Assembly: GCF_002742445.1 (NCBI RefSeq) | Contig: NZ_NJNQ01000003.1 | Span: 248,001-312,000, forward strand | Direction of reading: 5' to 3' | DNA from: Bifidobacterium sp. N4G05 | GTDB taxonomy: Bacteria > Actinomycetota > Actinomycetes > Actinomycetales > Bifidobacteriaceae | Length of the DNA: 64,000 nt | In this document: piece by piece, positions 36,849 to 46,511 of the stretch | How positions within the stretch are numbered: position 1 is the stretch's first letter | How the letters are laid out: each line of letters opens with the position of its first letter | Translations under genes and position numbers: made by a program | Notes under the pieces: generated by a model | The model's database searches: none | Seen by the model: only the letters and a program-made list of their open reading frames with translations | What the model was told of the DNA's origin: nothing

Positions 36849-37517
36849 ATGATGAGCGATTTCCCCGGCGGACTGGTTGCCGAAGCCACTCTCGACGATG
36901 ATTATACGAAACCGCGCGGCTGGCGTCACGGCGCCACTTGGACGTATCTGATTATGCTGGTCGCTTCGGCAGTCGCGCTGGTCGTATCGTTCGTGCTTTC
37001 CGCCGAGACACTGAAATTGGCTCGCAATCCCGGTCAAAAGCTCAGCTGTGATGTGAATGCCGTGATGTCGTGTTCCACGGTTGCGGAATCGTGGCAGGCT
37101 GAGATTGTGAAGTTCGCCGGTTTGAGTTTCCCGAATGCGTTCTTCGGTATCGCCGCGGAATCAGTGTTTGTAACGATTGCGGTGATTGGATTGATGAAGG
37201 TTGCCGTGCCTCGCTGGTTTGCGTTGTGCACATGGCTGGGTGGACTGGCCGCGCTGGCTTATTCGTATTGGCTGACCTCGCAGTCGCTGTTTGTGATCAA
37301 CGCGCTATGCCCGTGGTGCCTGTGTCTGATGTTCTCCACTACCGTGCAGTTCATGGCGTTGTCTCATGCCACGACGGTGGTTCAGGGGATTCCGGCCAAA
37401 GGTGCGGGCGTACGCACTTACTACCGTCTTAATTACGATCTAATGGTCGATGCCGTATGGATTGTGGCATTGATCGTGATCATTCTCGTCAAGGATGGCC
37501 CGATGCTGTTCAGCTGA
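36849..37517 (+). CDS. vitamin K epoxide reductase (VKOR) family membrane protein
   Basis: Quinone-linked membrane thiol oxidase that can reoxidise a DsbA-like protein to make disulfides in secreted proteins. About 222 residues, five hydrophobic segments. The first Cys pair is CDVNAVMSCS and the redox motif is CPWC in NALCPWCLCLMF. The start is ATG 36849 or the adjacent ATG 36852, after AAGG. No thioredoxin domain is fused. A terminator shared with dapF follows. Confidence 0.92.
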   Translation: MMSDFPGGLVAEATLDDDYTKPRGWRHGATWTYLIMLVASAVALVVSFVLSAETLKLARNPGQKLSCDVNAVMSCSTVAESWQAEIVKFAGLSFPNAFFGIAAESVFVTIAVIGLMKVAVPRWFALCTWLGGLAALAYSYWLTSQSLFVINALCPWCLCLMFSTTVQFMALSHATTVVQGIPAKGAGVRTYYRLNYDLMVDAVWIVALIVIILVKDGPMLFS

Positions 37518-37560
37518 CGTCAGCCAACAATCTATGCAATATCAAATATTTGCCTGAATA

Positions 37561-37596
37561 CAAGAGAAGCCGACTGGAAACAGCCGGCTTCTCTTG
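37561..37596. terminator. bidirectional terminator between VKOR gene and dapF
   Basis: CAAGAGAAGCCG / CGGCTTCTCTTG, 12-base stem with a 12-base loop, between convergent genes. Confidence 0.85.
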
Positions 37597-37658
37597 TATT
37601 TATTTGCGGATTTCGGTTTCTCATATGAGATTCGCGCGAAAACCGTCTTACAGCAGTC

Positions 37659-38558
37659 TTACAGCAGTTCGATTTTTCCGACGATGGTGGCCGATCCGGT
37701 GAGTTTCACATCGTCGTCGGTCACGTCGACGCGCAAGGTGCCGCCACGTACGGTGATCGTCCAATGGTCGATGCCTGTTTTGGCACGCAGGGTGATGGCG
37801 GTGGCGCACAGGCCCGTACCGCACGACAGCGTTTCGCCGCAGCCGCGCTCGTTGACGCGCATGGTGGCGCTGCCCTCGTTGTCGCCTTCGCTTTGTTCGT
37901 CGATACGCACGAATTCAACGTTCTGGTCGCTTTCGATCTGGGGCGAGACGACCGGCTTGGTCACCAGATCAAGCTGTTCCACGGTCGGCAGGCTGGAGAA
38001 CGCGTCTTCGATGACGGCGACCACATGCGGATTGCCCATGTCCACGAACGTGCCTCGCGCGGAACCCTTGGTTCCCGGAATCGTTACCTCGTAGAAGTCG
38101 AGGTCACCACGCTTCCACGCGCCCATTTCCACCTGGAACACGTCGTTGCCGAGGCCGGGCACATTGCCGAGCGACGTCAGCACTTTCACGCCGGCGCGCG
38201 TGCCAAGGCGGAATGGTTTGCCACCCGGCTGGTCGGCGATACCCTGGCGTTGCGCGAACAGGGTGATGGCTCGTGTGCCGTTGCCGCACATTTCGGCCAA
38301 TGATCCGTCGGCGTTACGGTAGTCCATGAACCATTGCGCGTCCCCGGCAGCGCATTCGTCCACTTGGGCATCATTCAGGTCGGAAACGTCTTTCGGGTGG
38401 GCGAGACGAATCAGTCCGTCGCCGCCAATGCCGAAATGACGGTCGCACAGCATTCGCACTTCGTCGGCGGTCGGCTCATACGCTCCTTCGGGGTCAACAT
38501 ACACCACGAAATCGTTGCCTGTGGCGTGCGCTTTGTAAACAATGTTCGGAATGCTCAT
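37659..38558 (-). CDS. dapF: diaminopimelate epimerase
   Basis: Makes meso-diaminopimelate from the L,L form for lysine (and, where used, peptidoglycan). 299 residues: YKAHATGNDFVVYVD, first catalytic Cys in LAEMCGNGTRAITLF and second in GCGETLSCGTGLCATAI. Normal length. Divergent from murI, another amino-acid racemase-type cell-wall gene. Confidence 0.95.
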   Translation of the reverse strand: MSIPNIVYKAHATGNDFVVYVDPEGAYEPTADEVRMLCDRHFGIGGDGLIRLAHPKDVSDLNDAQVDECAAGDAQWFMDYRNADGSLAEMCGNGTRAITLFAQRQGIADQPGGKPFRLGTRAGVKVLTSLGNVPGLGNDVFQVEMGAWKRGDLDFYEVTIPGTKGSARGTFVDMGNPHVVAVIEDAFSSLPTVEQLDLVTKPVVSPQIESDQNVEFVRIDEQSEGDNEGSATMRVNERGCGETLSCGTGLCATAITLRAKTGIDHWTITVRGGTLRVDVTDDDVKLTGSATIVGKIELL

Positions 38559-38624
38559 ACCAATTCACTCTACACGCGGTAGGCTATTGGAGGCAGGCTA
38601 AGTCTGGCAATCGCAGGAGGAATC

Positions 38625-39401
38625 ATGACTTCAACGGCACCAATCGGCGTATTCGACTCCGGTTTGGGAGGTATTTCCGTGGTCCGTGAGATCCGCCATA
38701 ACATGCCGAATGAGCGTGTGCTCTATTTCGGCGACTCCGCAAACGCCCCATATGGCACGAAATCTCCGGAACAGGTGCGCGACCTGTCGAACACCATCGT
38801 GGAGCGTTTCGTGAAACAAGGTGTGAAAGCGGTGGTGATCGCCTGCAATACCGCAACTTCCGCAGCAGCCAACGAACTGCGCGACCGCTACGACATTCCG
38901 ATCATCGGCATGGAACCGGCATTGAAAGTGGCATGCGACCGTGGTGAGGGCCATCGTCAGCGCGTGATCGTGGCCGCCACTCCCCTTACGTTGCGCGAGA
39001 AGAAATTCGCCGTGTTGATGGACCGGTTCAAAGCCGATCATACGATTTTTCCGGAACCATGCCCCGGTTTGGTGGAGATCGTCGAACATGGCCTGCTTGA
39101 CAATCATGACACGGTGATGCGCACGTTGCATGAGTATTTCGACCAGTATGATTTGTCGACGATTGATTCGGTAGTGCTTGGCTGCACGCATTTCGTGTTC
39201 TATCGTGACTATTTCCGCGAATTGCTGCCGAGTTCAGCTGCGATCATCGACGGTAACGCCGGTACCGTGCGCCATCTTGGCGTGGTGCTCGAATCGTTGG
39301 GCAAACTTGCGCCGGACCATGCCGACGGCGGTATTGAACTTGCGAATTCAGACACTTGCGAACGAATTGCACGGTTAGCACAGTCGCTGCTCGATCGCTG
39401 A
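38625..39401 (+). CDS. murI: glutamate racemase
   Basis: Makes D-glutamate for peptidoglycan. 258 residues: [28 protein letters not shown], first catalytic Cys in [15 protein letters not shown] and second in [25 protein letters not shown] is the ribosome site. Downstream lies a fragment of a phospholipase gene. Confidence 0.96.
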   Translation: MTSTAPIGVFDSGLGGISVVREIRHNMPNERVLYFGDSANAPYGTKSPEQVRDLSNTIVERFVKQGVKAVVIACNTATSAAANELRDRYDIPIIGMEPALKVACDRGEGHRQRVIVAATPLTLREKKFAVLMDRFKADHTIFPEPCPGLVEIVEHGLLDNHDTVMRTLHEYFDQYDLSTIDSVVLGCTHFVFYRDYFRELLPSSAAIIDGNAGTVRHLGVVLESLGKLAPDHADGGIELANSDTCERIARLAQSLLDR

Positions 39402-39464
39402 TCGGCGAATGAGCGCAAATGTCCTCAATACGCGCGTAGAGTCAAGAAAACAGCAGCTTCAGAG

Positions 39465-39638
39465 AACGATGAAGTGGTGTTGGCCAAGGAATACGAGAAA
39501 GACGGCCGCGTGCTTATTCTCGCACCGGAAAGCCTGTATGGTTTAAGCACGTTGAGCAAGTCGTTCGAAGGTTTGGAACGCATGTACCGCGCGGGCCATG
39601 CGGCGGCCGAGGCCATTCCCTCATTCCTGGAAAGCTGA
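39465..39638 (+). pseudogene. 3'-end remnant of a patatin-like phospholipase gene
   Basis: An in-frame fragment ending at TGA 39636 encodes EVVLAKEYEKDGRVLILAPESLYGLSTLSKSFEGLERM... and matches the last 55 residues of the intact phospholipase at 42683-43531 with only a few changes. The DNA is about 90 percent identical by eye, including an unbroken run near 39543-39590. Nothing upstream of 39465 resembles the rest of the gene and no start is present. Confidence 0.85.
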
Positions 39639-39807
39639 GGATGGCGTCCGCACACGCATTGGATGCGGACACGCCGTATTCATCGCCTGCGAGCTGTTCG
39701 TTTCCAAATTGAGACGTAACACGAAAATTTTATAAAGCTCCTATATTGTGTCCTATTGTTTTTCGCCGACATAATCGGCGGAAATGCCGACATTAAAGGA
39801 GAATGAA

Positions 39808-41457
39808 ATGAAGAACAACGCGTTCCGTCGACTGCTGGCCATGGCCGCAGCGGGCGCCATGCTGACGTCGATCGCCGCATGCGGCTCGTCGTCCAGCGAT
39901 GACACAGCCTCCAACGGCTCCGATAGCACCTCGCTGATTTCAGTGAACAACAGCGAACCGCAGAACGGCCTAATTCCAAGCGACACCAACGAAATGGGCG
40001 GCGGCAAAGTTATTCGATACCTGTTCGAAGGTCTGGTGAGCTTTGACGCAAAGGGCAAGCAACATCTCGAAGTCGCCGAGAGTATCACCCCGAACGAGGA
40101 TGCCACCACGTACACAATCAAGTTGAAGAAAGGCTGGAAGTTCACCAACGGCGAGGCAGTAACCGCCCATTCCTTCGCCGACACCTGGAGTTTCGCCGCC
40201 AATGTGAAGAACGCGCAGAAGACCGCAAGCCGATTCTCCACCATCAAGGGCTATGACGAGCTGCAGGATCCGAACGTCGATCCGAAGGCCACACTTTCCG
40301 GTCTTTCCACCCCGGACGACTACACGCTGGTCGTCGAGCTGAACAAGCCTGATTCCGTATTCCCGACCAAGCTCGCGCACCAATCCATGTTCCCGCTGCC
40401 AAGCGTGGCATTTAAGGACATCAAGAAGTTCGGTCAGGCTCCGATTGGCAATGGTCCGTACAAGTTCAAGTCCTGGTCCCACGACAAGAACATCATCGTC
40501 GTACCAAACAAGGATTATAAGGGCAGCCGCAAGGTGTCCAACAAAGGCATCGAATACCGCGTCTACACGAATGAGGATTCCGCTTACTCCGACGTGCTGT
40601 CTGGCAACCTCGACGTGATGGATCAGATTCCACAGTCTGCGGTGAAGACCTTCCGTCAGGATTCCAGCGTGATCGCCTACAGCCAGGCAGGATCCTCGTT
40701 CCAGTCCTTCATCATTCCGGAACGTCTTGAGCATTTCGGCAACGACGAAGAAGGCCAGTTGCGTCGTCAGGCCATTTCCATGGCCATCGACCGCGACCAG
40801 ATCGTCAAGAAGGTTTACAACAACACGAAGACCCCGACCACCGATTTCACTTCACCGCTCGTCCCCGAATATGTGAAGAAACTGGAACAGAACGGCAGCA
40901 ACCTGAAATACAACGCTTCCAAGGCCAAGGAACTCTGGAAGAAAGCCAATGCCATCAAGCCATGGTCCGGCAACTTCCGAATCGCCTATAACGCCGATGG
41001 CGGCCATAAGGAATGGGTCGATGCCGTGTGCAACCAGATCAAGAACACACTCGACATCGACGCCGCTGGCGAGCCGTACGCCACGTTCAGCGACGTGCGT
41101 AACCAGGTGACCAACCGCACCATCAAAACCGCGTTCCGTGCCGGCTGGATGCTGGATTACCCGTCCGCTGAAGATTATCTCAATCCGCTATATGCCTCCA
41201 GCTCCGCTGACGGTCATGGTTCGAACGATGGTGATTACAAGAGCGCGGAATTCGACGAGCTCCTGAACGCCGCACTTGCCCAGACCGACGTAAAGAAGCG
41301 AACCGAGGACTTCACCAAGGCTCAGGAAGTGCTGGCCAAGGATCTTCCGGTGATTCCGCTGTGGAACGACAACGTCGCCGCCGTGTCCGCGACGAACGTG
41401 AAGAACGTGTCGTTCGATTACACCAATCTACCTACCTACAACACCATCACTAAGTGA
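39808..41457 (+). CDS. oligopeptide-type ABC substrate-binding lipoprotein
   Basis: Family 5 (OppA/DppA-like) solute-binding protein, cell-surface attached. 549 residues: signal peptide with lipobox LTSIAAC (Cys near residue 25), a short Ser/Asp linker, then NEMGGGKVIRYLFEGLVSFD, the family signature, and DWMLDYPSAEDYLNPLY-like block near residue 450. AAAGGAG precedes ATG 39808. Permease and ATPase genes are not adjacent, so it may work with a transporter encoded elsewhere. Two strong terminators follow. Confidence 0.92.
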   Translation: MKNNAFRRLLAMAAAGAMLTSIAACGSSSSDDTASNGSDSTSLISVNNSEPQNGLIPSDTNEMGGGKVIRYLFEGLVSFDAKGKQHLEVAESITPNEDATTYTIKLKKGWKFTNGEAVTAHSFADTWSFAANVKNAQKTASRFSTIKGYDELQDPNVDPKATLSGLSTPDDYTLVVELNKPDSVFPTKLAHQSMFPLPSVAFKDIKKFGQAPIGNGPYKFKSWSHDKNIIVVPNKDYKGSRKVSNKGIEYRVYTNEDSAYSDVLSGNLDVMDQIPQSAVKTFRQDSSVIAYSQAGSSFQSFIIPERLEHFGNDEEGQLRRQAISMAIDRDQIVKKVYNNTKTPTTDFTSPLVPEYVKKLEQNGSNLKYNASKAKELWKKANAIKPWSGNFRIAYNADGGHKEWVDAVCNQIKNTLDIDAAGEPYATFSDVRNQVTNRTIKTAFRAGWMLDYPSAEDYLNPLYASSSADGHGSNDGDYKSAEFDELLNAALAQTDVKKRTEDFTKAQEVLAKDLPVIPLWNDNVAAVSATNVKNVSFDYTNLPTYNTITK

Positions 41458-41462
41458 TGTTT

Positions 41463-41493
41463 CTGGACGGCGAACGAATGATTCGCCGTCCAG
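41463..41493 (+). terminator. first terminator after the peptide-binding protein gene
   Basis: CTGGACGGCGAA / TTCGCCGTCCAG, perfect 12-base stem, seven-base loop, six bases after the stop. Confidence 0.8.
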
Positions 41494-41503
41494 AAAGGGA
41501 GCT

Positions 41504-41554
41504 AAAGCACAGCGGGGTTCGAATCCTTCATGGATTCGAACCCCGCTGTGCTTT
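41504..41554. terminator. long bidirectional terminator
   Basis: Perfect 23-base stem (41504-41526 with 41532-41554) around a five-base loop TTCAT; AAAGCACAGCGGGG at one end and its complement at the other. It separates the convergent peptide-binding and asparaginase genes. Confidence 0.9.
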
Positions 41555-41588
41555 TGTGACTTGTTTTTGACGGTTTGCCGCTACAGTA

Positions 41589-42527
41589 TCAACTCTGCAC
41601 GTAGCTGCCCTTCGGAGACTTCCAACCGCAGTTCATCATCTCGCTATTGAATACCATCGCGCCTTCACCGTGCGCCGGAACGACGATCATACCGCCATCG
41701 CCATGATGACGGGCGACACCATCCAGCGCCGCCTTCGCAGCCTCGACCGGCTCCTCCTTGGCGTACAGAACGCGATCAGAAACCTGATGCGCAGCGACTT
41801 CCTTGACGAACGCCTCACCGATGCCGGTGCAGGAGATCGCGACGGAATCGTTGTTGGCATAGGTGCCACAGCCCGGCAGGGGCGAATCGCCGACGCGTCC
41901 CGGCATCTGGTTGGTGATGCCACCGGTGGAGGTGCCGGCAGCGATGTTGCCGAACGAGTCGCGGGCGACAGCGCCGATGGTGCCATGCTTCTCCCACTCA
42001 TCGCCGTTGGATTGCGCCTCGCGCAAGGATTCCTGGCGTGCCGGAGTGATGAAATATTCGCTGTCGCACAGTTCGATTCCCCACTCCTTAAGCAAATCAT
42101 TACCGGGCTTGGCAAACATGACATGCTTGGTCTTTTCCTTGATGGCACGCGCTACGTTGATCGGATTCTTAGACGTGGTCAGACCACACGCGGAACCGAC
42201 CTCGCCATCGACACCGGTCATCAGGCAGGAATCCATGGATACGATGCCTTCGCTCGTCAATGCAGCACCACGACCAGCGTTGAACTCCGGAGCATCCTCC
42301 ATAACACGGATAGCCGCGCACACGGCATCCTCCGCCGGCGCACCCTGCTCCAGCAGCGCATAGCCAGCTTCAAGAGCCCTGTTCAAATCCTGCTCCACCT
42401 GGGCACGACGTTCCGGCGTATCCTTTTTGCCACGATTGCCGGCACCCGCGTGAATCACCAGCAGAATCCCGTCCGGATCAGCTTGGGCGATGTGGACCGT
42501 CGACTGAGGCAGTGCAGCTTCGTTCAT
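41589..42527 (-). CDS. isoaspartyl peptidase / L-asparaginase (Ntn-hydrolase type)
   Basis: Plant-type asparaginase that cleaves isoaspartyl dipeptides and asparagine; it matures by autocleavage. 312 residues from ATG 42527 (MNEAALPQSTVHI), preceded by GGAGAAG; an upstream in-frame stretch is not family-like. The nucleophile Thr lies in KHGTIGAVARDSFGNIAAGTSTGG near residue 178; GRVGDSPLPGCGTYA and CTGIGEAFV are substrate-site blocks. Divergent from the phospholipase gene. Confidence 0.92.
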   Translation of the reverse strand: MNEAALPQSTVHIAQADPDGILLVIHAGAGNRGKKDTPERRAQVEQDLNRALEAGYALLEQGAPAEDAVCAAIRVMEDAPEFNAGRGAALTSEGIVSMDSCLMTGVDGEVGSACGLTTSKNPINVARAIKEKTKHVMFAKPGNDLLKEWGIELCDSEYFITPARQESLREAQSNGDEWEKHGTIGAVARDSFGNIAAGTSTGGITNQMPGRVGDSPLPGCGTYANNDSVAISCTGIGEAFVKEVAAHQVSDRVLYAKEEPVEAAKAALDGVARHHGDGGMIVVPAHGEGAMVFNSEMMNCGWKSPKGSYVQS

Positions 42528-42682
42528 TGATATCTTCTCCACTCCATTTTTATTGATTGTTCGCAGATATCTTACGTCGTTCTTCGCTAAGAAATGACCG
42601 AATACGCAGAAATACGTCAATTAGACCGCGTAAAGTCAATTGAACCCGCAAAAGGGACGGACGGCGAAAGGACGGGGCGCAT

Positions 42683-43531
42683 ATGGCTCACAGGACGGCA
42701 ATGATCGACGTCGGCGGCGGTTTCCGCGCGATCTACGGTGCGGGCGTGATGGACCGCATGCTTGAGGACGGCATCAGCGTCGACCATTGCTACGGCGTTT
42801 CCGCAGGCAGCGCCAACATGGTCTCGTTCATCGCGAAGCAGCACGGGCGCAACCACACGTTCTACACGCAGTACGCGTTCCGCAAGGAGTACGCGAGCTT
42901 CGACAGCTACGTCAAGAACCATAATTTCGCCAACCTCGACTACGTGTATAGCACGCTCAGCAATCATGATGGTGAAAATCCGGTTGACTACGCGGCTTTC
43001 GAAGCCAACCCGACCGATTTCACCGTGGTTGCGTGCAACGCCGAAGACGGCTCCACGAAGTATTTCAGCAAGTCCGACGTGAGCTACGACAATTTCGATA
43101 TCATGAAGGCGTCATCAGCAGTGCCGGTAGCTTGCGAACCGTATGCGATCGATGGCGTCCCCTATTACGACGGCGGCATCGCCGATCCGATTCCGGTGCA
43201 GAAGGCCATCGATGACGGCTACGACCGTATCGTGGTGATACTCACCCGCCCGAAAGACACCGTACGCGAACAGAAGAGGGACATCGGCCCGGCCAGGATT
43301 TTGAAGCGCAGCCACCCCGAAGCCGCGGAAAAACTGCTCAACCGTTATCAGAAGTACAACGACGAAGTGGCGCTGGCCAAGGAATACGAGCAGGACGGCC
43401 GCGTGCTCATCCTCGCGCCGGAAAGCCTGTACGGCCTGAACACGTTGAGCAAGTCGTTCGAAGGTTTGGAACGCATGTACCGCGCGGGCTATGCGGCAGC
43501 CGAGGCCATTCCCGCATTCCTAAAAAGTTGA
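42683..43531 (+). CDS. patatin-like phospholipase
   Basis: Serine acyl hydrolase of the RssA/YjjU-type patatin family. 282 residues: glycine-rich oxyanion loop DVGGGFRAIYGAGV, nucleophile Ser in CYGVSAGSANM (near residue 41), catalytic Asp in YYDGGIADPIPV. No signal peptide or anchor, so cytoplasmic or peripheral. Its 3' end has a broken second copy at 39465-39638. The LysR gene starts 13 bases after its stop, suggesting cotranscription. Confidence 0.9.
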   Translation: MAHRTAMIDVGGGFRAIYGAGVMDRMLEDGISVDHCYGVSAGSANMVSFIAKQHGRNHTFYTQYAFRKEYASFDSYVKNHNFANLDYVYSTLSNHDGENPVDYAAFEANPTDFTVVACNAEDGSTKYFSKSDVSYDNFDIMKASSAVPVACEPYAIDGVPYYDGGIADPIPVQKAIDDGYDRIVVILTRPKDTVREQKRDIGPARILKRSHPEAAEKLLNRYQKYNDEVALAKEYEQDGRVLILAPESLYGLNTLSKSFEGLERMYRAGYAAAEAIPAFLKS

Positions 43532-43544
43532 GCACTACCCTTAT

Positions 43545-44561
43545 ATGAACACTCCAGCCGATAGCAACACGCGCGAAAACGCCAACACGAACACCGACAT
43601 CAGCATCACCGCGAATGCCACGGGATTCAGCACGAAAACACTGAACCCGCAGATTCTCGTGACCTTGTGGAATGTGGAACGTTTGGGTTCGTTCTCCGCG
43701 GTCGCGCGCGAAACCGGCTGGTCGCAACCGGCCATCAGCCAACAGATCCGCAAGGTCGAACGCGAACTTGACGCAAAACTCGTGCAGCGCACGTCGCATG
43801 GGGTGGGATTAACGCCGATCGGCCGTATTCTGGCACGCCACGGGCAGCTCATCGACAATCGTGTTACGCAGGCCGTCAAAGATGTGGAGGAATACCAGCG
43901 CAACGGATCGACGCATATTCGCCTAGTCGCTCCCCCATCGGTATGCTCGTCGTTCGTGGCGCGCGTACTCGTGCATATCAGCAAAACGTCCGACATTCGC
44001 GTGAGCCTCATGCAGATGGAGCCGCCTGAGGCCATGGACGCGTTGGAACAGGGGCTTGCCGATTGCGCGATCATCTTCCAATACAATTCACTGCCCGCCT
44101 TAGTTGGTCCGGACGATTTGGAAGTCTCCCCCTTCGGTATCGATCCGCTGATGCTGCTGATCGGCGCGAACAACACGATCGCACGCCAGTATGAAAGCTC
44201 GCATCTGCCGGTCCAGCTGGTTTCGGCACGCGGCGAACAGTGGATCGCCGGCTGTGAGACCTGTCAGGCGAATCTGGTGTCGTTGGCGCATGCCGCCGGT
44301 TTCACGCCGGAGATTACGCATTCGACCGATGATTTTTGGGCAACGCAGAATCTTGTGGAAGTCGGCATGGGCGTCTCGATCGTATCCCGTTTAGCCACAA
44401 CCGCTGGAATGCAGTCCAATCTGGCCGCACTGCCGATTGCCGACAACAACGCATTCCGTACCGTCTGTTTCGTCACAAGAAAAGCTGACGACCGACCGTC
44501 AGTGGCCCGCGTCAAAGACGAAATCGAAAAGGCGTCACATCAGTATTTGGAAAGCATCTGA
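43545..44561 (+). CDS. LysR-family transcriptional regulator
   Basis: 338 residues: N-terminal winged helix-turn-helix VERLGSFSAVARETGWSQPAISQQIRKVERELDAKLVQRT (about residues 44-83) after an unusual 38-residue Asn/Thr-rich leader, then an effector-binding domain. The leader may mean that the true start is internal, but no better ribosome site is visible. Lies between phospholipase and PatB-like genes; targets unknown. Confidence 0.88.
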   Translation: MNTPADSNTRENANTNTDISITANATGFSTKTLNPQILVTLWNVERLGSFSAVARETGWSQPAISQQIRKVERELDAKLVQRTSHGVGLTPIGRILARHGQLIDNRVTQAVKDVEEYQRNGSTHIRLVAPPSVCSSFVARVLVHISKTSDIRVSLMQMEPPEAMDALEQGLADCAIIFQYNSLPALVGPDDLEVSPFGIDPLMLLIGANNTIARQYESSHLPVQLVSARGEQWIAGCETCQANLVSLAHAAGFTPEITHSTDDFWATQNLVEVGMGVSIVSRLATTAGMQSNLAALPIADNNAFRTVCFVTRKADDRPSVARVKDEIEKASHQYLESI

Positions 44562-44750
44562 TTCGCTTCTGATTCCCTGATTGCGGAATGCTGATGCGAG
44601 CGAATGTTTCTTGTATTTTTCAGCATCGACATGATCAGATTAATAATTGAATAGCAAAAGCATCTGATATAAGAAAACTTCATAACCATCTCTGCTTTCA
44701 GCACAAGAACACACTGTTCTTTCACCCAACGCGTACGTCATGCTGGAACC

Positions 44751-45977
44751 ATGGAAGAAATCATGGATATCAAGCATCGTACCGATTCCGGCTTTAACGC
44801 CGACGCCATCGACCACACCACCGCAGCCGACCTTGCCGAAGTCGGCTCCGACAAGTGGACACGCTACCCCGGCTGCATCGGCGCGTTCATCGCCGAAATG
44901 GACTACGGCCTAGCACCCTGCATTCAGGAAGCCATCGACAACGCTTGTGACCATTGCAAACTCGGCTACATTCCCGAACCTTGGAAACAACGCGTGGCAG
45001 AGGCATGCGCAGGCTGGCAGCGCACACATTACGGCTGGGATGTGGATCCCAGTATCATTCGCGTGGTTCCCGACGTGCTTGAGGCATACGAGGTCTTCCT
45101 GCGCGAACTAGTCGGCGCAGGCAACAGCGTGATCGTGCCGACACCTGCCTACATGCCGTTCCTAAGCGTGCCGAAACTCTATGACGTCAATGTGATCGAA
45201 ATCGAAATGCTGCAAAGCAGCGACGCCGAAACCGGTGAGGCGCAGTGGCTGTTCGATTTCGACGCCATTGAACGCGCGTTTGCGGCCGGATGCCATGCGT
45301 TCGTGCTCTGCAACCCGCACAACCCGATCGGCAAAGTGCTCACCTTGGAAGAGGAGCTGCGTCTGAGCGATCTTGCGGCACAGTATGACGTGCGTATTTT
45401 CAATGATGAGATTCATGCGCCGTTCGTGTTTGAGGGCAAGCACATTCCGTTCCCCACCATCAGCGAGCAGGCCGCATTACAGTCGATGACCGCTACCAGC
45501 GCGTCGAAATCGTTCAATATTCCGGGCACGAAGTGCGCGCAGGTGCTGCTTACCAATCCTGCGGATCGTGACATGTGGGCGGTCAAGGCGGAGTGGAGCG
45601 AACATCAGACCGCCACCATCGGCGCAATCGCCACCACCACCGCATATAACGAAGGTGATCCGTGGTTCCAGGACGCGTTCGCCTACGTGCGTAGGAATAT
45701 TGCCCTGTTCGATGAGCAGATGCGTGAGCGGTTCGCCGGAATCGGCTATATCAAACCGCAGGGCACATATATCGCATGGCTTGATTTCTCGCCGCTTGGC
45801 ATCGAAGACCCGGCCACATACTTCCTTGAGAAAGCGCAAGTGGCGCTAACCGATGGACGCTCATGCGGCGAGGCAGGTGTCGGATGCGTGCGTGTGAACG
45901 TGGCAATGCCCTATCCGCTGCTGGTTGAATGCTTGGACCGAATGTTCAACGCATTGCACGCCGACGGATTATTGTAG
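44751..45977 (+). CDS. PatB/MalY-type PLP aminotransferase, probable cystathionine beta-lyase
   Basis: Fold-type I PLP enzyme; the PatB/MalY group mostly cleaves C-S bonds of cystathionine or cysteine. 408 residues: WIAEMDY-like start FIAEMDYGLAPCIQEAI, LCNPHNPIGKVLTLEEL-like block, FNDEIHAPFVFEGKHIPF, and the PLP Lys in ATSASKSFNIPGTKCAQ. The start may be ATG 44751 or 44763. The last gene before the CRISPR region; strong terminator at 46077. Confidence 0.88.
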   Translation: MEEIMDIKHRTDSGFNADAIDHTTAADLAEVGSDKWTRYPGCIGAFIAEMDYGLAPCIQEAIDNACDHCKLGYIPEPWKQRVAEACAGWQRTHYGWDVDPSIIRVVPDVLEAYEVFLRELVGAGNSVIVPTPAYMPFLSVPKLYDVNVIEIEMLQSSDAETGEAQWLFDFDAIERAFAAGCHAFVLCNPHNPIGKVLTLEEELRLSDLAAQYDVRIFNDEIHAPFVFEGKHIPFPTISEQAALQSMTATSASKSFNIPGTKCAQVLLTNPADRDMWAVKAEWSEHQTATIGAIATTTAYNEGDPWFQDAFAYVRRNIALFDEQMRERFAGIGYIKPQGTYIAWLDFSPLGIEDPATYFLEKAQVALTDGRSCGEAGVGCVRVNVAMPYPLLVECLDRMFNALHADGLL

Positions 45978-46076
45978 GCTTCGCCACATATTCAGTGTTT
46001 TCCTCAACCAACGGCAGCATAACGGTGAACGCCCCGCGTTAGAACGAGAAGGCTTATAAATCAGTTTGCTTTAAGC

Positions 46077-46114
46077 AATACCCCAAGAGTGCGGAACACT
46101 CTTGGGGTATTTTC
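46077..46114. terminator. strong bidirectional terminator
   Basis: Perfect 15-base stem AATACCCCAAGAGTG / CACTCTTGGGGTATT with loop CGGAA, followed by TTTC. It closes both the aminotransferase transcript and the minus-strand ribbon-helix-helix gene. Confidence 0.9.
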
Positions 46115-46186
46115 ATCAGGCGGGAACCCCGACAAACATGTTCAAGTAAACAAAATCCCGGCAGCCAAAAGCAACCGGGACAATGC

Positions 46187-46429
46187 TCAAGCGTCAACGA
46201 GATCGCGCGCTATCGCATGGCGTATCACGTCATCACGCCCAACGCCCAACCGCCTAGCTTTCGCGTCAACCAACGCCAACATGTCCGCGGAAACACCCAA
46301 CGAGACACTATCGGGATAATCGGCGTCCACTGGGAAAATAGGACCATGCATCACGGGTCCCTTACTTCCACCGTAATCGCCACGTTCGGCGGCTTCGCCC
46401 CAACGATCAAACTCGGCATCACTAATCAC
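46187..46429 (-). CDS. small ribbon-helix-helix (antitoxin-like) protein
   Basis: 80 residues starting at GTG 46429, which follows a perfect AGGAGG by six bases. The C-terminal half SLGVSADMLALVDAKARRLGVGRDDVIRHAIARDLVDA has the pattern of a ribbon-helix-helix DNA-binding domain as in CopG-type antitoxins; the N-terminal half (ISDAEFDRWGEAAERGDYG...) fits an antitoxin tail. No toxin gene stands next to it: about 70 bases to the terminator downstream and the CRISPR array upstream. Orphan antitoxin or small regulator; function unproven. Confidence 0.75.
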   Translation of the reverse strand: MISDAEFDRWGEAAERGDYGGSKGPVMHGPIFPVDADYPDSVSLGVSADMLALVDAKARRLGVGRDDVIRHAIARDLVDA

Positions 46430-46511
46430 AACACACCTCCTACTCGGTAACTTCACGCAAAAACTTAGCCGTGGCCGGCATAGCATGGAATATAACCCAA
46501 TGGTCAACGTC

